Source: Gliomastix tumulicola (taxonomy: Eukaryota; Ascomycota; Sordariomycetes; Hypocreales; Bionectriaceae). Taken from it: a DNA stretch of 64,000 nt. Shown here piece after piece: positions 30,291 to 41,559 of the stretch. Made by a program: the position numbers and the translations under genes. Positions within the stretch are counted from its first letter, which is position 1; every line of letters starts with the position of its first letter. The stretch is taken from positions 2,418,001-2,482,000 of the forward strand of contig BCHX01000004.1 of the NCBI GenBank assembly GCA_001599755.1. Reading direction: 5' to 3'. Below the pieces are notes generated by a model. The model was not told the origin of the DNA and made no database searches. It saw nothing but the letters and a program-made list of their open reading frames with translations.

Positions 30291-32225
30291 ATGTCGACGG
30301 CCCCTAAGAAGCCGGCCTCTGGGGGCGTCGGCCGAGTCAGCAACGCCGACTCGGCCTCATCCCCCAGCTCTTCACCGTCGCGTACCGCCAGCCAGAGATC
30401 CTCGGCCTCGACGTCGACACCGTCCGGCCACGCGCGAACACGCTCCGTCCGCACAGGCACCCCCGTGTCCGCCAGGGCAGCCATCGCGCGGAGGGACACG
30501 GGCGGCCTCAGCAGCGCCGAGTCGGATGCCCGCGCCGAGGCCACGTCGGCCGCCGAGGACCTGCAGCAGCGTCTCGAGAAGGAGGAGAAGTTGTCGGAGC
30601 AGTACAAGAAGCAGCTGGAGGTGCAGCACACAAAACTAGAGGATGCCATCAAGGAGTCGGCGAAGCTCGAGGAAAAAGTACACGAACACGAGGAGCAGGT
30701 CGAGGCCCTGAAGAACGAGAAGCGCGAGGCGACTCGCCAGATCCGGGAGATGGAATCCATCTACGAAGCGGAACGCAGCTCAATCTTAAAGGAGAAGGAG
30801 GAGATGGCCAATAGGGAGGAAGAAATGCAGACCGTAATTCAGCGCCTCAAAGACAGTCTCGCTCAGCGAAATAACGGCGACGACGAAGGGCGCCCTTCGA
30901 GACAAGGTGAGCACACTCGGTTGCGACGGGCAACGGCGGGCCGCATATATTAACATGACATTCCAGCCAACTCCTCACCTTCGCTCGACGGCAACAGCTT
31001 TGCACCGCCTTCTTCCCTCCAACGCAGCGACTCGCGCAACAGCTCAAAGTTGATTCTGCAGAAGGATAAACTCATCGAGTCGCTCCGACTCGAACTTGCA
31101 GAGGCGCAGATCAAGCTCGTCGAGTCCGAGAACCAAGGCGGCGGCCGGCTCCAAGAGGTAGAGCGACTGCTCATGGAAGCCCGCATGGCCAACGCAAGGC
31201 TCATGGAGGACAACGAGAGCTACCAGCTTCTTCTGCAGGAGAGGACACTTAAGGGGGACTTCGGCCAGAGTGACTTCAGCTACATGGGCTCCAACTCTAA
31301 TCAAGATGCGCTCGACGCGCTGGAGGGCAAGACCGGGGGTTCCAGTCTGGCTGACGAGCTCTCGGAGGCTGATGAGGCTGGAGGCGAAACCGAGGGTGAC
31401 CGCCGCCTAGAGACGGAGCTCAAGTCCATGAGGGAGCAGAACAAGGCGCTTACTTTGTACATTAACAAGATCATCGAACGCCTTCTACAGCACCAGGACT
31501 TCGAGTCCATCCTCGACACATCGACGGAGATCAAGCCGGATACGAACAAAGACCTACCGCCCGCGCCTGGCGACAAACCGCTGCTGAATGGCTTGTCACT
31601 GCTTGAGCGAGCCAAGTCCATCACCTCGAGTCCTGCGAAGCCAAAACCGAGACCGATGTCAGTGATGCCTATGGCTCCTCCGCCCAGGTCTGATCACAGC
31701 GATCCGGACAAGGCTCCCAGCATCCCCATCAGCAATCTGACGAGGTCGGCGAGCACACGCCGCTCACGGCCTCAGAGCGAACAGTTCACTGGCGCCGCGA
31801 GCTTGGTCAGCCAGATGTACAAGGGGCCAGACGGGCCAGCCTCGCCGAGCTTAGGGAACCCTCGTCACTCGCAATCGTTCTTCTCCCCGACACCTGTATC
31901 TTCGAACCCGAATGCTGCGGCAAGAATCCCAAGCGGCAGCCAGGCATCATCATCGGGCAACTTCCCTGGCATGCGCAGCGAGAGCTCCAGCATCAGCGGA
32001 GACTCGGGTGACATCTCGACGCCGCCCTCGCAGTCGCCGCCACGATCGCAGAGTGACAAGGGCACTACGTTTGCTGGAGGCAAGCCTCGCCCGCTCAGGC
32101 TCGTCCAGGAGAACCCGGACGCCGTCAGCAAGGAGAACAAGCGAGCGAGCTGGATCTCCGGCTGGTCATGGGGCAAGAAGGATAAGGATGAGATGCCTCA
32201 GCCCAACGGCTCGATCCCAGAGTAG
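30291..32225 (+). CDS. Coiled-coil protein with Ser/Pro-rich ends, function unknown
   Basis: Exons 30291-30906 and 30967-32225, intron of 60 nt (GTGAGC...TTCCAG), 624 residues. Residues 1-80 are Ser/Thr/Ala-rich and basic (ASSPSSSPSRTASQRSSAST). A long coiled coil spans about 85-200 (LQQRLEKEEKLSEQYKKQLE, KLEEKVHEHEEQVEALKNEK) and a second one about 230-300 (KDKLIESLRLELAEAQIKLV, ARMANARLMEDNESYQLLLQ). A shorter helix lies near 345-375 (EQNKALTLYINKIIERLLQH). The rest is Ser/Pro-rich with many potential phosphorylation sites and ends SWISGWSWGKKDKDEM. Such proteins occur across Pezizomycotina, sometimes labelled M-protein-repeat protein from coiled-coil similarity alone. A cytoskeletal or scaffold role would be a guess. 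Confidence 0.8.
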
Positions 32226-34582
32226 CGTCTGGTATCAGCTGGACAGGCAGGCCATTCTCTCCAGGCCAGCGGATACGGTGACATCGTCACGCTTCGATAG
32301 GCACCTCTACGCTCTTACACTTGGACACGCGGCCCGCTCACGGCTTGGAATATAAGGGGCTGACCGGTTGGATTTGCGGGCGTCACTGTACGACTCTTTT
32401 TTTTTTACATATTACATTAGGGAAACGTTGGGTGACTACAGCAGGACATTGATTATTGGATCGACTCTTCGGGACGGAAGCCACGGTGTTTGCGGACATT
32501 TTGGAAGCTGGCGGCAAGCTTGGCTGGCGGTGATGGTGATACCCCCTTGACCGAGGCTGTTACTGGTACCTCTGTGTCCCGTACTTTACGGGCTGCCAGT
32601 TATCTTCCCATTCTTTCTGCTCTTTGGCTTCTTCCTCGCCGCATTTATTGTATATTAAACTAGAGGAGGGTGTGCACTTACATTGGCCAGCTTGCATCTG
32701 CAAAAGGCCAATATTGGGTCCGCCCTCGTTCCCGTTTTGGTCTTATGGCTTTGTTCTTGGGTTGGAATGATGGCTCACGTCCCGTTACGCGAAATAATAA
32801 TACTTGGTAGCTCGAGAGAGGGTAAAAAAACGGAAGGTGGTATAATACCTCAGGACTCAAACTAGGAAGTGCTCATGCCTGCCACGTGTAGCCATACAAC
32901 GAAGTCACTCTCAATCTGGGAAGCTGATGAATGTCTAAGACATGTTGAACCCCCACCCACCCTCTTCTTTTGGCTCTTATGACATGATACCAGGGCGGCA
33001 GAGGGTGTGATCATCTGCAGAAGCATCATGTCGTGTCGGTCTGTGAGAGGCTGATGGGTGATATCAGAAGACTTCAAGGGGAGTGTCCGTTGCCGTTTCC
33101 CGTGTGGGGGGGTCACTGAGCATCAACTTGAAGACCCCCAAACGGACGAGGAGGTGCCCTTTTACAGGTTAAAATGACTGTTTCTGTCTACCCTAGGTAT
33201 TCTATCGGTGAGATTCTCGCCCTGGCCAAGAACACGACCTGCGTTAGCTCCCGGATCCGGGCCTATGTCGAGCGTCCACGTCAATCCCCACGCGATAAAT
33301 GATGCATGCCTGCAGGGCCACATGAGCGGTTGTGCATACATGCGTGCTGAGAGGGGGGGGGAGGGGGGGGTTGTATGAGGTGAGGGCTCTGGCTCAGGCA
33401 AGTCCGACAAAGGGGAGGGAAGACTGTGAGTCTGTGTCACATTCCTTCGATACCGCTCTCAAGGCCTGTACTAGTACCAGCTCGGCAAGGCGGTCTGCCC
33501 TCCCTGCAGGAAATATTGAGGGGGACGGCGGCGGGTAGAAGGAGGGTAAGAATGGAGGATCACGGACGGCCACCAGCATCCTGCAAGGAGGCACGGCAAG
33601 GGGCAAGCGGCAGAGGCAAGAATGCCAAAGCCAGGCAATCAGGATTAATCCCGCAACGGTGCGTGTAATATCAGGCCTTTCTCGCAAAAGAGGACCAACT
33701 CGTCAAAAGACAGCGAGCGTCGGACAGGCATACAGAGCCAAGTGGGCGAATAAAACTTGAGCATGAGACGATATATTTTCAGTGCATATGTGGCCCTAGT
33801 TTTCTTTCACCTATGTAGTGGCCCTTGTCAAATTTACACCGACGGCCGGCATGTGGTCTGGCCGGACCTGGCAGAGAAGAGGTCTTGTGATCAGTTTCCT
33901 GGGACTGCCATGACTCGTAGACATGCCATGACGGCGCGCGCGCTAACTCAAGGAAGACAGCCACAAAACATTCGGGATGATGGTATGTAACGAGAATGCA
34001 TGTGGCTTGACGAGACTTCCAGCGATGAGGCGGGGNGCTGTCGGGTTTCCCTGATTTTTTCCAGTGGGCGTCATCGCGATTCGGGGGGCAATGATGTCTG
34101 CGCCGGAGCAGAAGCTACGGGTTCTGGCGAATACCTAGCCTAGGCGTTCCCGTAGCACCCATGCGACTACCCCGACTTTTCCTGGGTACTGGAACCGATT
34201 CTCGTTCGTTGGGACGGGTCGATGAATGTTGGGGAAGAATACGATGCATTAGAAGGCCAGGAAGTAGGTAGAGGTAATTTCATGCGGTACTAGTAGTAGT
34301 GAAGCATGAGGCTGGTCAAAATGTGAAAAATCGAGGTACAGTGGCTCAAGTGGCAGGTCAGGAGGAACAAAAGCAGAACGCTCCTTCCCTCAACGCAGCA
34401 CTCGTAGGCATACGCACAAAATGTCAACCTCCCTTAGGTGCCTAACAGGGAGACACATAAAACCATAGTTTCATAACCCGCTAGACCAGAGGTAAGGGCT
34501 TGCCAGTGTCGGCACTAACAGCGAAGACTGCATGGCCGAGTGTGATACTACGCTAACTAACCTCTCTTGTGCGCATGTGCAG
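32226..34582. other. Intergenic region with one ambiguous base
   Basis: 2.4 kb. No supported gene. G-rich tracts occur at 33351-33371 and one undetermined base (n) at 34036. The end, about 34553-34582, looks like an intron end (GCTAACTAACC...TGTGCAG), so a 5' exon of the next gene may lie here. Confidence 0.5.
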
Positions 34583-35434
34583 ATGGCCATCCTGAGGGGC
34601 TTCAGTCGCCGCGTGAAGGGCATGCAGGTGCTACAGGAAAGCCTCGGGCTAACGGGATCCTATGACGCTGTGCTCGTCGCCATTGACTGCGAGCACACGG
34701 GCAACCTGAGAAATGGCTTCCGCGACTCGCAGGACAGCCAAGTCGGCCTAGCCATCCTGGACCCTCGCGACTTGCTCATTGGCGAGACGGAGACACCAAA
34801 GATTGCGACATACAACTTCGTCACAGGGTCCGTACCCTACACCACCAAGTCGTCCGAGAAGTTCCTATTCGGTAAGGCCGTCACTGTCAGCACGGGAGAC
34901 CTCTTGCGGCAGATCGAGGCGGTTCTCCCGCAAGACCGGGACATTATCCTTATTGGGCATTCAGTGGGATGTGAAGTTGCAATTTTACAGACCCTGGGCT
35001 TCCAGTTTAAGGCGGTGTGTGCGATCGTCGAGACTACAAAGCTCGCCAACGAGGTCTTCGAGTTCTGGCATGGTTCGCTCGGTAGCCTCCTTCGCATCTG
35101 TAAATGCCCTTTCAGCGACCTGCATAACGGTGGGAATGATGCGCATTTTACGCTCAGGGCGGCGCTGCATCTTGTCGACAAGGGTTGTCAGCAGATCGAA
35201 TGTGAAAGCCTGGCAGCCCTGGAAACCATTAGGAGAGTATTAAGCTCGCCGATTCCTATCCGGCCCGACGTCGAGATCAAGGCAGCAAAGAAAAGGAAAA
35301 AAGAAAAACGGAAGCTGAACAGCCGACAGTACCTGTCTCAGTTCTGGACGGCCGAGGAGCAGGACCAGATTCGTGCTGAACGGGCAGCCAGGAGGGCAGA
35401 GGCGGAATCTCGGCCTCAGTGGTGGTTCGTGTGA
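34583..35434 (+). CDS. Gfd2/YDR514C-like RNase H-fold (DEDDh-type) protein
   Basis: From ATG 34583 the product is 283 residues; the frame is open to 34532, but the sequence before 34583 looks like an intron end, so the start may be spliced. Three exonuclease-like motifs are visible: VLVAIDCEHTG (Asp-Glu), IGHSVGCEVAIL, and HNGGNDAHFTLRAAL. In motif 2 a Glu stands where DEDDh nucleases have Asp. The C-terminal 60 residues are basic and helical (AAKKRKKEKRKLNSRQYLSQ) and end QWWFV. The family is named after yeast Gfd2, linked to mRNA export; catalytic activity in this family is not established. RNA-related function is a reasonable inference only. Confidence 0.75.
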   Translation: MAILRGFSRRVKGMQVLQESLGLTGSYDAVLVAIDCEHTGNLRNGFRDSQDSQVGLAILDPRDLLIGETETPKIATYNFVTGSVPYTTKSSEKFLFGKAVTVSTGDLLRQIEAVLPQDRDIILIGHSVGCEVAILQTLGFQFKAVCAIVETTKLANEVFEFWHGSLGSLLRICKCPFSDLHNGGNDAHFTLRAALHLVDKGCQQIECESLAALETIRRVLSSPIPIRPDVEIKAAKKRKKEKRKLNSRQYLSQFWTAEEQDQIRAERAARRAEAESRPQWWFV

Positions 35435-36618
35435 GTGATAAATTCGTCCAAGACACCATGTCCGATCATTCCTCCAATACCAGGGGGGGAGGCCAGGGTG
35501 GGATGCGCCGGGGCGACCCAGGATCGGCTGTCACACGTCCTCTTTGGACAGTTTTCGTTACGGTGCGGTAGCGACAAGCAGCAGTGACAGCGACACGCAT
35601 CACAGGACAAGACGACGGAGTCCCGAGACCCGACTTCTTGGCAGGATTAGCCAGGCACAGAAAACTTGACGGGGTCGATTGGTAATGCGCAAGGAATGTA
35701 CCATGTACTTTGCTGTGCCCTGACCTCTGACGGGAGTGACGGTGTGTGTGGCATGACTGTAGGCAGATGGAACGACCGATCCATTACGCACAGTCTCACT
35801 GGCCGCCTTTCTGAGCCTTGCATGATAGCCCACGGACTTGGAACAGCGGCAGTAGCGAGAATGACGAGAGCCAGGCAAGGAGAAATTTAAAAAACCACAA
35901 CGGCGTGCTACGTTAGTCCGGGGTGACCTGTCCGTTGGTGCCTTACCAGCGTACTATTACCACGGAAAAGGTGACAGCTGGGACGGGCGGATATTCAGGG
36001 CTTCCCTCCCTCCATCTGTAATGCGACGGCACGCATAAGGCAGCTGCAGGCCCAATCACAGCCAGACAACTCCCCTGTCACGCCAATAGTGCAATTATTC
36101 AGAATTTCTGCAAGGCATCGGGAGGACTGGACAGACGGTTGAAACGGGCGAGGTACGTCGCAAAGTACCTCTGCCCGCAACGGGCGCCCGCGAGATACTT
36201 GCATCCTTACCCACATTTCCCTGGCCTTGTTGTGCCCCACAAAACTGCCAGCACATCACCAACTGAAATTAGCACCGGCTGGTCTTACGAGTACCTTCTA
36301 TTACTGCATCGGTATCCGTACCTACTTCGTACTTCGTCCCTGCTCACCACCAACAACTCAGCACCGGCACAACTCATCACCTCCCCCCTCCCCCAAACGC
36401 AGAGCTGCAACGACGGACGGTTGGGCACCATTACGCCCTCCTCGCTGTGCATCACTGGCGAGCACATGCACAATGATCCAGCACCACGCAGCCACTGCAT
36501 CCCATCGATCCCGCTGTTGAATCCACTGCCCTGCAGCGCCGCCATACATGTTTGATGCTGGCATGCATCGTCCGCCGTCACCCCACGAAATACTACGCCC
36601 GTAACCATAGCCACAGCC
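35435..36618. other. Intergenic region upstream of VAC7-like gene
   Basis: 1.2 kb; the last 400 bases are C-rich with CACC/CCAACA runs and look like the promoter and leader of the gene at 36619. No other feature. Confidence 0.5.
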
Positions 36619-39205
36619 ATGGACAAGGACAACGACAAGTCAGCGCCCGCCGTCTCTGATGGAGCTGCTGCCACCTCGGCTGCCAGTAAGGTGGCCAACC
36701 GTCCGCAGCTCGCTCCACTGGACGCATCCGAGGTGCCACTCGACAGCCAGAAGTCGTCCCAGCAGTCATCAGCGAATACATCGGTCACACACTCGCCCCT
36801 GGGCTCCCGCGAATCATCACCAACCCGCAACCCCAGACGCACGACGTCCACAAGCAGACTGAGCAGCTCCAGATCACGCACAAGCAGCCAGCAGGATCTC
36901 AGTCCCTCCCGCCAGATGCGCTCCAGCTTGTCCGGTCGCACGCCTTCCTCGCGAAGCCTCTCCTCGACCGCATACCCGGCTCTGCATCCCGCCACGCAGG
37001 ACCCCCAAATCCAGAGCCCGGGCCCCCAAAAGTCTGCCGTCCCCGACCTCAAGGACAGCCCACGATGGCCAGTGTCCCCCCGACTACGATCCCCACCGCC
37101 TCAGAACCCCAGGGCGACGATATCTGCTTCGCGCCGTCCCGACCAAGACCCCCCAGCCATTGCTGTGCAGAGACCGACTCCCTCCCCCGGCCCTTCAGAA
37201 TCTCAGACCGCCACGTCGGAGAGCGACGCTGAGGATCAGCTGCAGTCTGGCATCCGCACACCAGCCCGAGGAGCCCTGGAGACGGTGCAGGAGGTTAGCC
37301 TGCCGAATTCGCCGAGTCCTCCTAACGATTCCAACTTGTTTGCCCAAGTGAAGGAGAGGCTCGAGAATCAATCCGACAGTGCCGTCAATGAGCAACGCAC
37401 ACTCAGAGCGAGGTCAAACCTGCCCACTCAGGACAGTGGTAGTGACACTGGGAGCTCGAAGCGAGACCGTCGCCCGGCCTCCGTTCCTCCTCCTCCTCTG
37501 GTCACGTCACAGTCGAGCGGCATGACTTCCAAGAAGAACAAGCAGGACGTTCCCACGCAGGAAATGACTGTTGAGACCGAAACGGTCGCTAGCATACCTC
37601 AGGTCGCCCTCGGGACAACTTCAAAAGTTGAAGGGTCGAATGGGACCCTCAAGACCAAGCCGAGTACTGAGACTATCAAGCCAAAGAAGGAGAAGAGGAA
37701 GACATCGCGGAAGCAGCCCTCTGTCAATGCCGGAAATGGTAAGTTCTTTCCATCACCTATCGGGTCGCCAAGTCCTCAGTCGCCGGCCTCTGAGGCCTCA
37801 CTCATCGCCGCCTGGCAGACCTGCGCGACCAAGTTATCAAAGAGCAGTATCACTGACATGTCCCTGTATAGCATCATCCAAGGCAGATATCTTCGAGGCA
37901 ACCATTGCCAGTGCCGTTGACGCAGACACGTCAGACTCAGAAGAGACATTTGTTTATGATTCAAATCCGCCCGACGGTGGTGAGCGCTCGGCCCGGAGAT
38001 TCCACTCGCGGACGCCGAGCGCCACGTCCATGGCCAGCCAAGCGGATCGCGCACATCTCAGGTCTATCTACGGCGTTATTGAGGGTGGCGGTGCGCTTGG
38101 GGGCAAGAAGGGCATCAAGTTTGCCAACGTGACCAGCAACGGCCAGGACAACCTGAACCCTGATGATGAAGGAAAGGGAACTGGGCGCAGCGTTGGAGGT
38201 TCCAACCGGGGGACAGCTCGTCATCATCACCATATTGGACGATGGGGACGCCAGCCGCATGGCAACCACACGTCCATCTTTGACAAGGACTCACCGTTCC
38301 CCAACGCTGCAAGAACGAGGCTGAACGAGACTCAATCTCGCAACTCGTCCAACCCGCCCAGTCCCAGAAATCTGAGTCACAAGAGGTCCAACATTCAATT
38401 GTCAAACTACGACATAGACGATACGACAGGTGCAGACGACGAACGCACCCCGTTGATGGGCTCGACGCGGACCCGGGGCTCGCGTCGCCCTAAGCGTCCA
38501 CACAATCTGCGACACGAGACGGAATCGCAGACATTCAACAGGAAGCCTTCCTACCTTACCCGATTTGCGGCATGCCTTGTTCTCACCATGATGTTCCTTC
38601 TGGTCATTACTGGCGCAATCGGCTTCATGTTTGCCACGTCCCAGCCTTTGACCGACATTCAGATAGTGTCGATCCATAACGTGGTCGCCAGCGAACAGGT
38701 TCTCATGTTCGATCTGACATTGAAGGCCCACAACCCCAATATTGTGGTTGTCACTATTGATCAGGCGAATCTTGAGATCTTCGCAAAGTCAGAGCATGCC
38801 GGCCAGGATTCCGACTGGGTCAAGGTCCCGCCGAAGAATCCCAAGGGTTCCAACCATGGCGATGTCCATACTACAGACGACCCGCCTAGCGACCCCCCGC
38901 TTGACGACGACGAGGACGACAACAGGCCGAACGTGCTCCTGGGCCGTATTACAGAGTTTGATAGCCCCTTGACCTTCGAAGGATCTCTCTTCCACAAGGG
39001 GAGCTCGATATCGACCGGAGAAGTGCAGCTGCCCTATCCTGGCAACGGCACCGCTGGCGGATCAGAGCGCTGGGAGCGTATCTACCAGGACGAGTTTGAT
39101 CTGGTTGTCAAGGGTGTCGTCAAATACACACTCCCTCTCAGCTCTCGGGTCCGCAGTGCCACAGTTTCTGGCAGGACAGGCGTCAGGCCTAATTCGAGCT
39201 CATAA
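36619..39205 (+). CDS. VAC7: Vac7-like regulator of PI(3,5)P2 synthesis
   Basis: Exons 36619-37738 and 37872-39205, intron of 133 nt (GTAAGT...TATAG); 817 residues. The first 370 residues are disordered, rich in Ser/Pro/Arg. After the splice the conserved SSKADIFEATIASAV and SDSEETFVYDSNPPD appear, and then DERTPLMGSTR before the membrane. One transmembrane helix (FAACLVLTMMFLLVITGAIG, about 610-632) is followed by a lumenal domain with DIQIVSIHNVVASEQVLMFD and LKAHNPNIVVVTIDQANLEI, the hallmark Vac7/LEA-like part. An acidic insertion (PPLDDDEDDN) sits in it. In yeast Vac7 activates the Fab1 lipid kinase complex on the vacuole and controls vacuole size. One-helix topology agrees. Confidence 0.93.
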
Positions 39206-39957
39206 GCCGGCCTAACTTCATTTTCTTCATTTTCTTTCCTTTTGTCATTACACCAGCACCTCACGGAGCGCATGGCGTTGGATGCTTGCCCTCACTTCAC
39301 AATCAAAATTGGACGAGAAAAATTAGACAGGGACCGGCCCTGTTCTCGCAGCACTTGGGCAGACTCGGAAAGGTCTGCGATTTGTCTTCTATATCATCGT
39401 TCTGCTGGGAGCGCTCCCACCCGGTTTTTGCTCAGGAGTTTCACCGCCAGCGACAAGGACCATATTTGGGATTCGACATGATTGTTTTTTCGTCGAGGAA
39501 ACGGCCTCTGTCAACCAGGGCCTGGAGGAAAATTTATACCGGGAAAGATTTCATTTGTTCTTGTTCATTGCACATTCATAGATGGAAGAGGTAGCGACTA
39601 CCCCTTGTATTTGTAACGGCTTACGACCAGCAGCAGCACACAGCACACAGCACACAGCACACAGCACACACAGCGGAGGTTCACCCCCCCCAAGATACCA
39701 AAGAGAATGCGCTTCACGTGGGTAATACCACAGTCTAGTATTGAATAGATTACCATCAAACACCTTCCTGAACCTGGTTCTTGTTAGTGACTTTTTGATT
39801 GAAGCTGCGTGTTTCACTTCGTACACACGATGGGCGATACGGTTCCCATAAGTTGGATTCTGGCTGAACTCCTAAACGCCCTTCTCTATATAGCCTGGGA
39901 CCTGACATAGCAAAGACATCGTATCGTATTTCTCTTGGGGACCCGAGCGCCCTATCA
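39206..39957. other. Convergent 3' region with CAGCACA repeat
   Basis: Between VAC7-like and DIM1. Holds five perfect tandem copies of CAGCACA (39634-39668). No gene. Confidence 0.6.
39634..39668. repeat. Tandem heptamer CAGCACA x5
   Basis: Five exact direct copies flanked by partial ones (CAGCAG before, CACACAG after). A simple microsatellite in the 3' region; likely polymorphic between strains. Confidence 0.85.
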
Positions 39958-41208
39958 TCATGAGAAGTGGATGCCCTCCTCGTTGAAAGCAAACAATAGT
40001 CGTAAAAAGTCGTTCTCGTCACACTTGCCCGCTCTTTTGTCGGCGAGCTCCGTCACATCCTCGAGGACCTTGCGAATCTTCTCCCGCACGAGCTCCGCAA
40101 CCTTTGTCTTCTTCCTCTTGCTCTTCGTCTTCGGCACGGCGGCCGCATTCGCCTGCTTGAAGAAATCCGGCATATCATCCTCCTCATCGCCATCGATATC
40201 CATCCCGCCGTCCTCGGCATCCGCCGCATCCTCGACCTCCATGTCCTCATCCCCGGCCTCGCCGTCCTCCACGAGGCTCTCGTCCACGGCGACGCCGTTC
40301 ATGGCGCACCACGTCCGGTAGTTGCGCTCCAGGATGGACAGTATCTCCTTTGTGCCGAGGAAGCTGGCCCGCAGCGTCTTGTTCTTGCGGACGAAGCACA
40401 CGCGCAGCAGGCCGTCCCACTCGTCCCAGCTGATGTTGGGCCGGTCCTTGCCGAGCTTGGGCTCGATGCGGACGACGGACGACTCGACCTGCGGCGGCGG
40501 GCGGAAGTTGTTCTTGCCGACCTTCATGATGTGCGTGATCTTGGCCCAGAACTGGGCGTTGACCGAGAGGCGGCAGTAGAGGGCGTCGCCGGGGCGGGCG
40601 GTGAGGCGGAGGGCGAATTCGCGCTGGAACATGAGGATCGAGGTTCGGGGCGGGTTCGGCATGGCGAGGAGCTTGAAGACGAGAGGGCTGGAGATCTGGC
40701 GGGATGTTTAGTTGGTTGTTGTTGCCCCTCCAGCAAATCGTTAGTTTCCTCGGGACGGTAGTTGTCATACCTGATACGGGGTATTTGAGATGCAGACGTC
40801 GAATCGGGGCAGCTCCATCTTGATCACATCGCCCAGCATCACCTCCAGCTTCTTCTGCTCCGGCGTCCCCTGCACACGCTTCGTCACCTCGGCCGCCATC
40901 CTGGGATCGAGCTCGACGCAGATGCACTTGCGCGCGCGCTCCAGGATGCGCACGGTTAAATTGCCAGTTCCCGGGCCAACTTCGAGAACTTCGTCGGACG
41001 GCTTGAGGTACGCCTTCTCGACGATGGCGTCCGACACGCCCGGGTTCTTGAGGATGTGCTGGCCGACGTTGGTGTTGAACTTGAAGACGGTGTTCTTGTT
41101 GGCTGCCGCGCCGCTGCCGCCCCCCCGGGCCCCTCCGCTGCTTCCCCCCGGCCGATCGTATGGGGTGCTGGACGCGCTGCTGCGCTTGACGTGCTTCGTT
41201 TTGGCCAT
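39958..41208 (-). CDS. DIM1: 18S rRNA adenine dimethyltransferase Dim1
   Basis: Exons 41208-40771 and 40695-39958, intron 75 nt (GTATGA...GCCAG); 391 residues. Dim1 makes the two adjacent N6,N6-dimethyladenosines at the 3' end of 18S rRNA and is needed for 40S maturation. SAM-binding motif EVGPGTGNLT, acidic loop CVELDPRMAAEV, GDVIKMELP and the catalytic NTPYQ (motif IV, N-x-P-Y) are all present, as are KVGKNNFRPPPQVESSVVRI and FVRKNKTLRASFLG. It is about 70 residues longer than yeast Dim1. The extra length comes from a Gly-rich N-terminus and an acidic insertion (about 290-340, EDGEAGDEDMEVEDAADAED) before the usual C-terminal LRLLFAFNEEGIHF. Head to head with PRP6, 351 bases apart. Confidence 0.96.
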
Positions 41209-41559
41209 GGCTGGGTGTCTGGATGGTTTGGTGACTTTGCGACCTGAGGTGGTGGGGATCGTCCTTCGTCTGTCAATTCGAGATGGCGAGGGGGTGGTGG
41301 GCGACAACTTTTTTTGTGGCACCTTATCGATAAGAATAGGCTTGCTGCTGGACTCAGCTCAGGCAAGCTTTCTTTGAAGGTCGACCTAACCAGCCTTGGA
41401 AAATCATCAACCAACCAACCAACCCTTTCAACATTCTTTGACTCACAGAACCTCCAACCCCAGGACGCCACTCTTTTCTTTTTTCCCTTGCGGCGGATAA
41501 AGAAAAGGAGCGATTCGAGGACCAAGATCACTAATTTTTTTCGCCTGCTGTTCGCCGCA
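41209..41559. promoter_or_regulatory. Divergent promoter of DIM1 and PRP6
   Basis: 351 bases between the start codons of an rRNA-modification and a splicing gene. The PRP6 frame happens to be open back to 41314, but the ATG at 41560 gives the conserved N-terminus. CAACCAACCAACC and TTTTTTTCGCC near the right end are leader-like. Confidence 0.6.
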
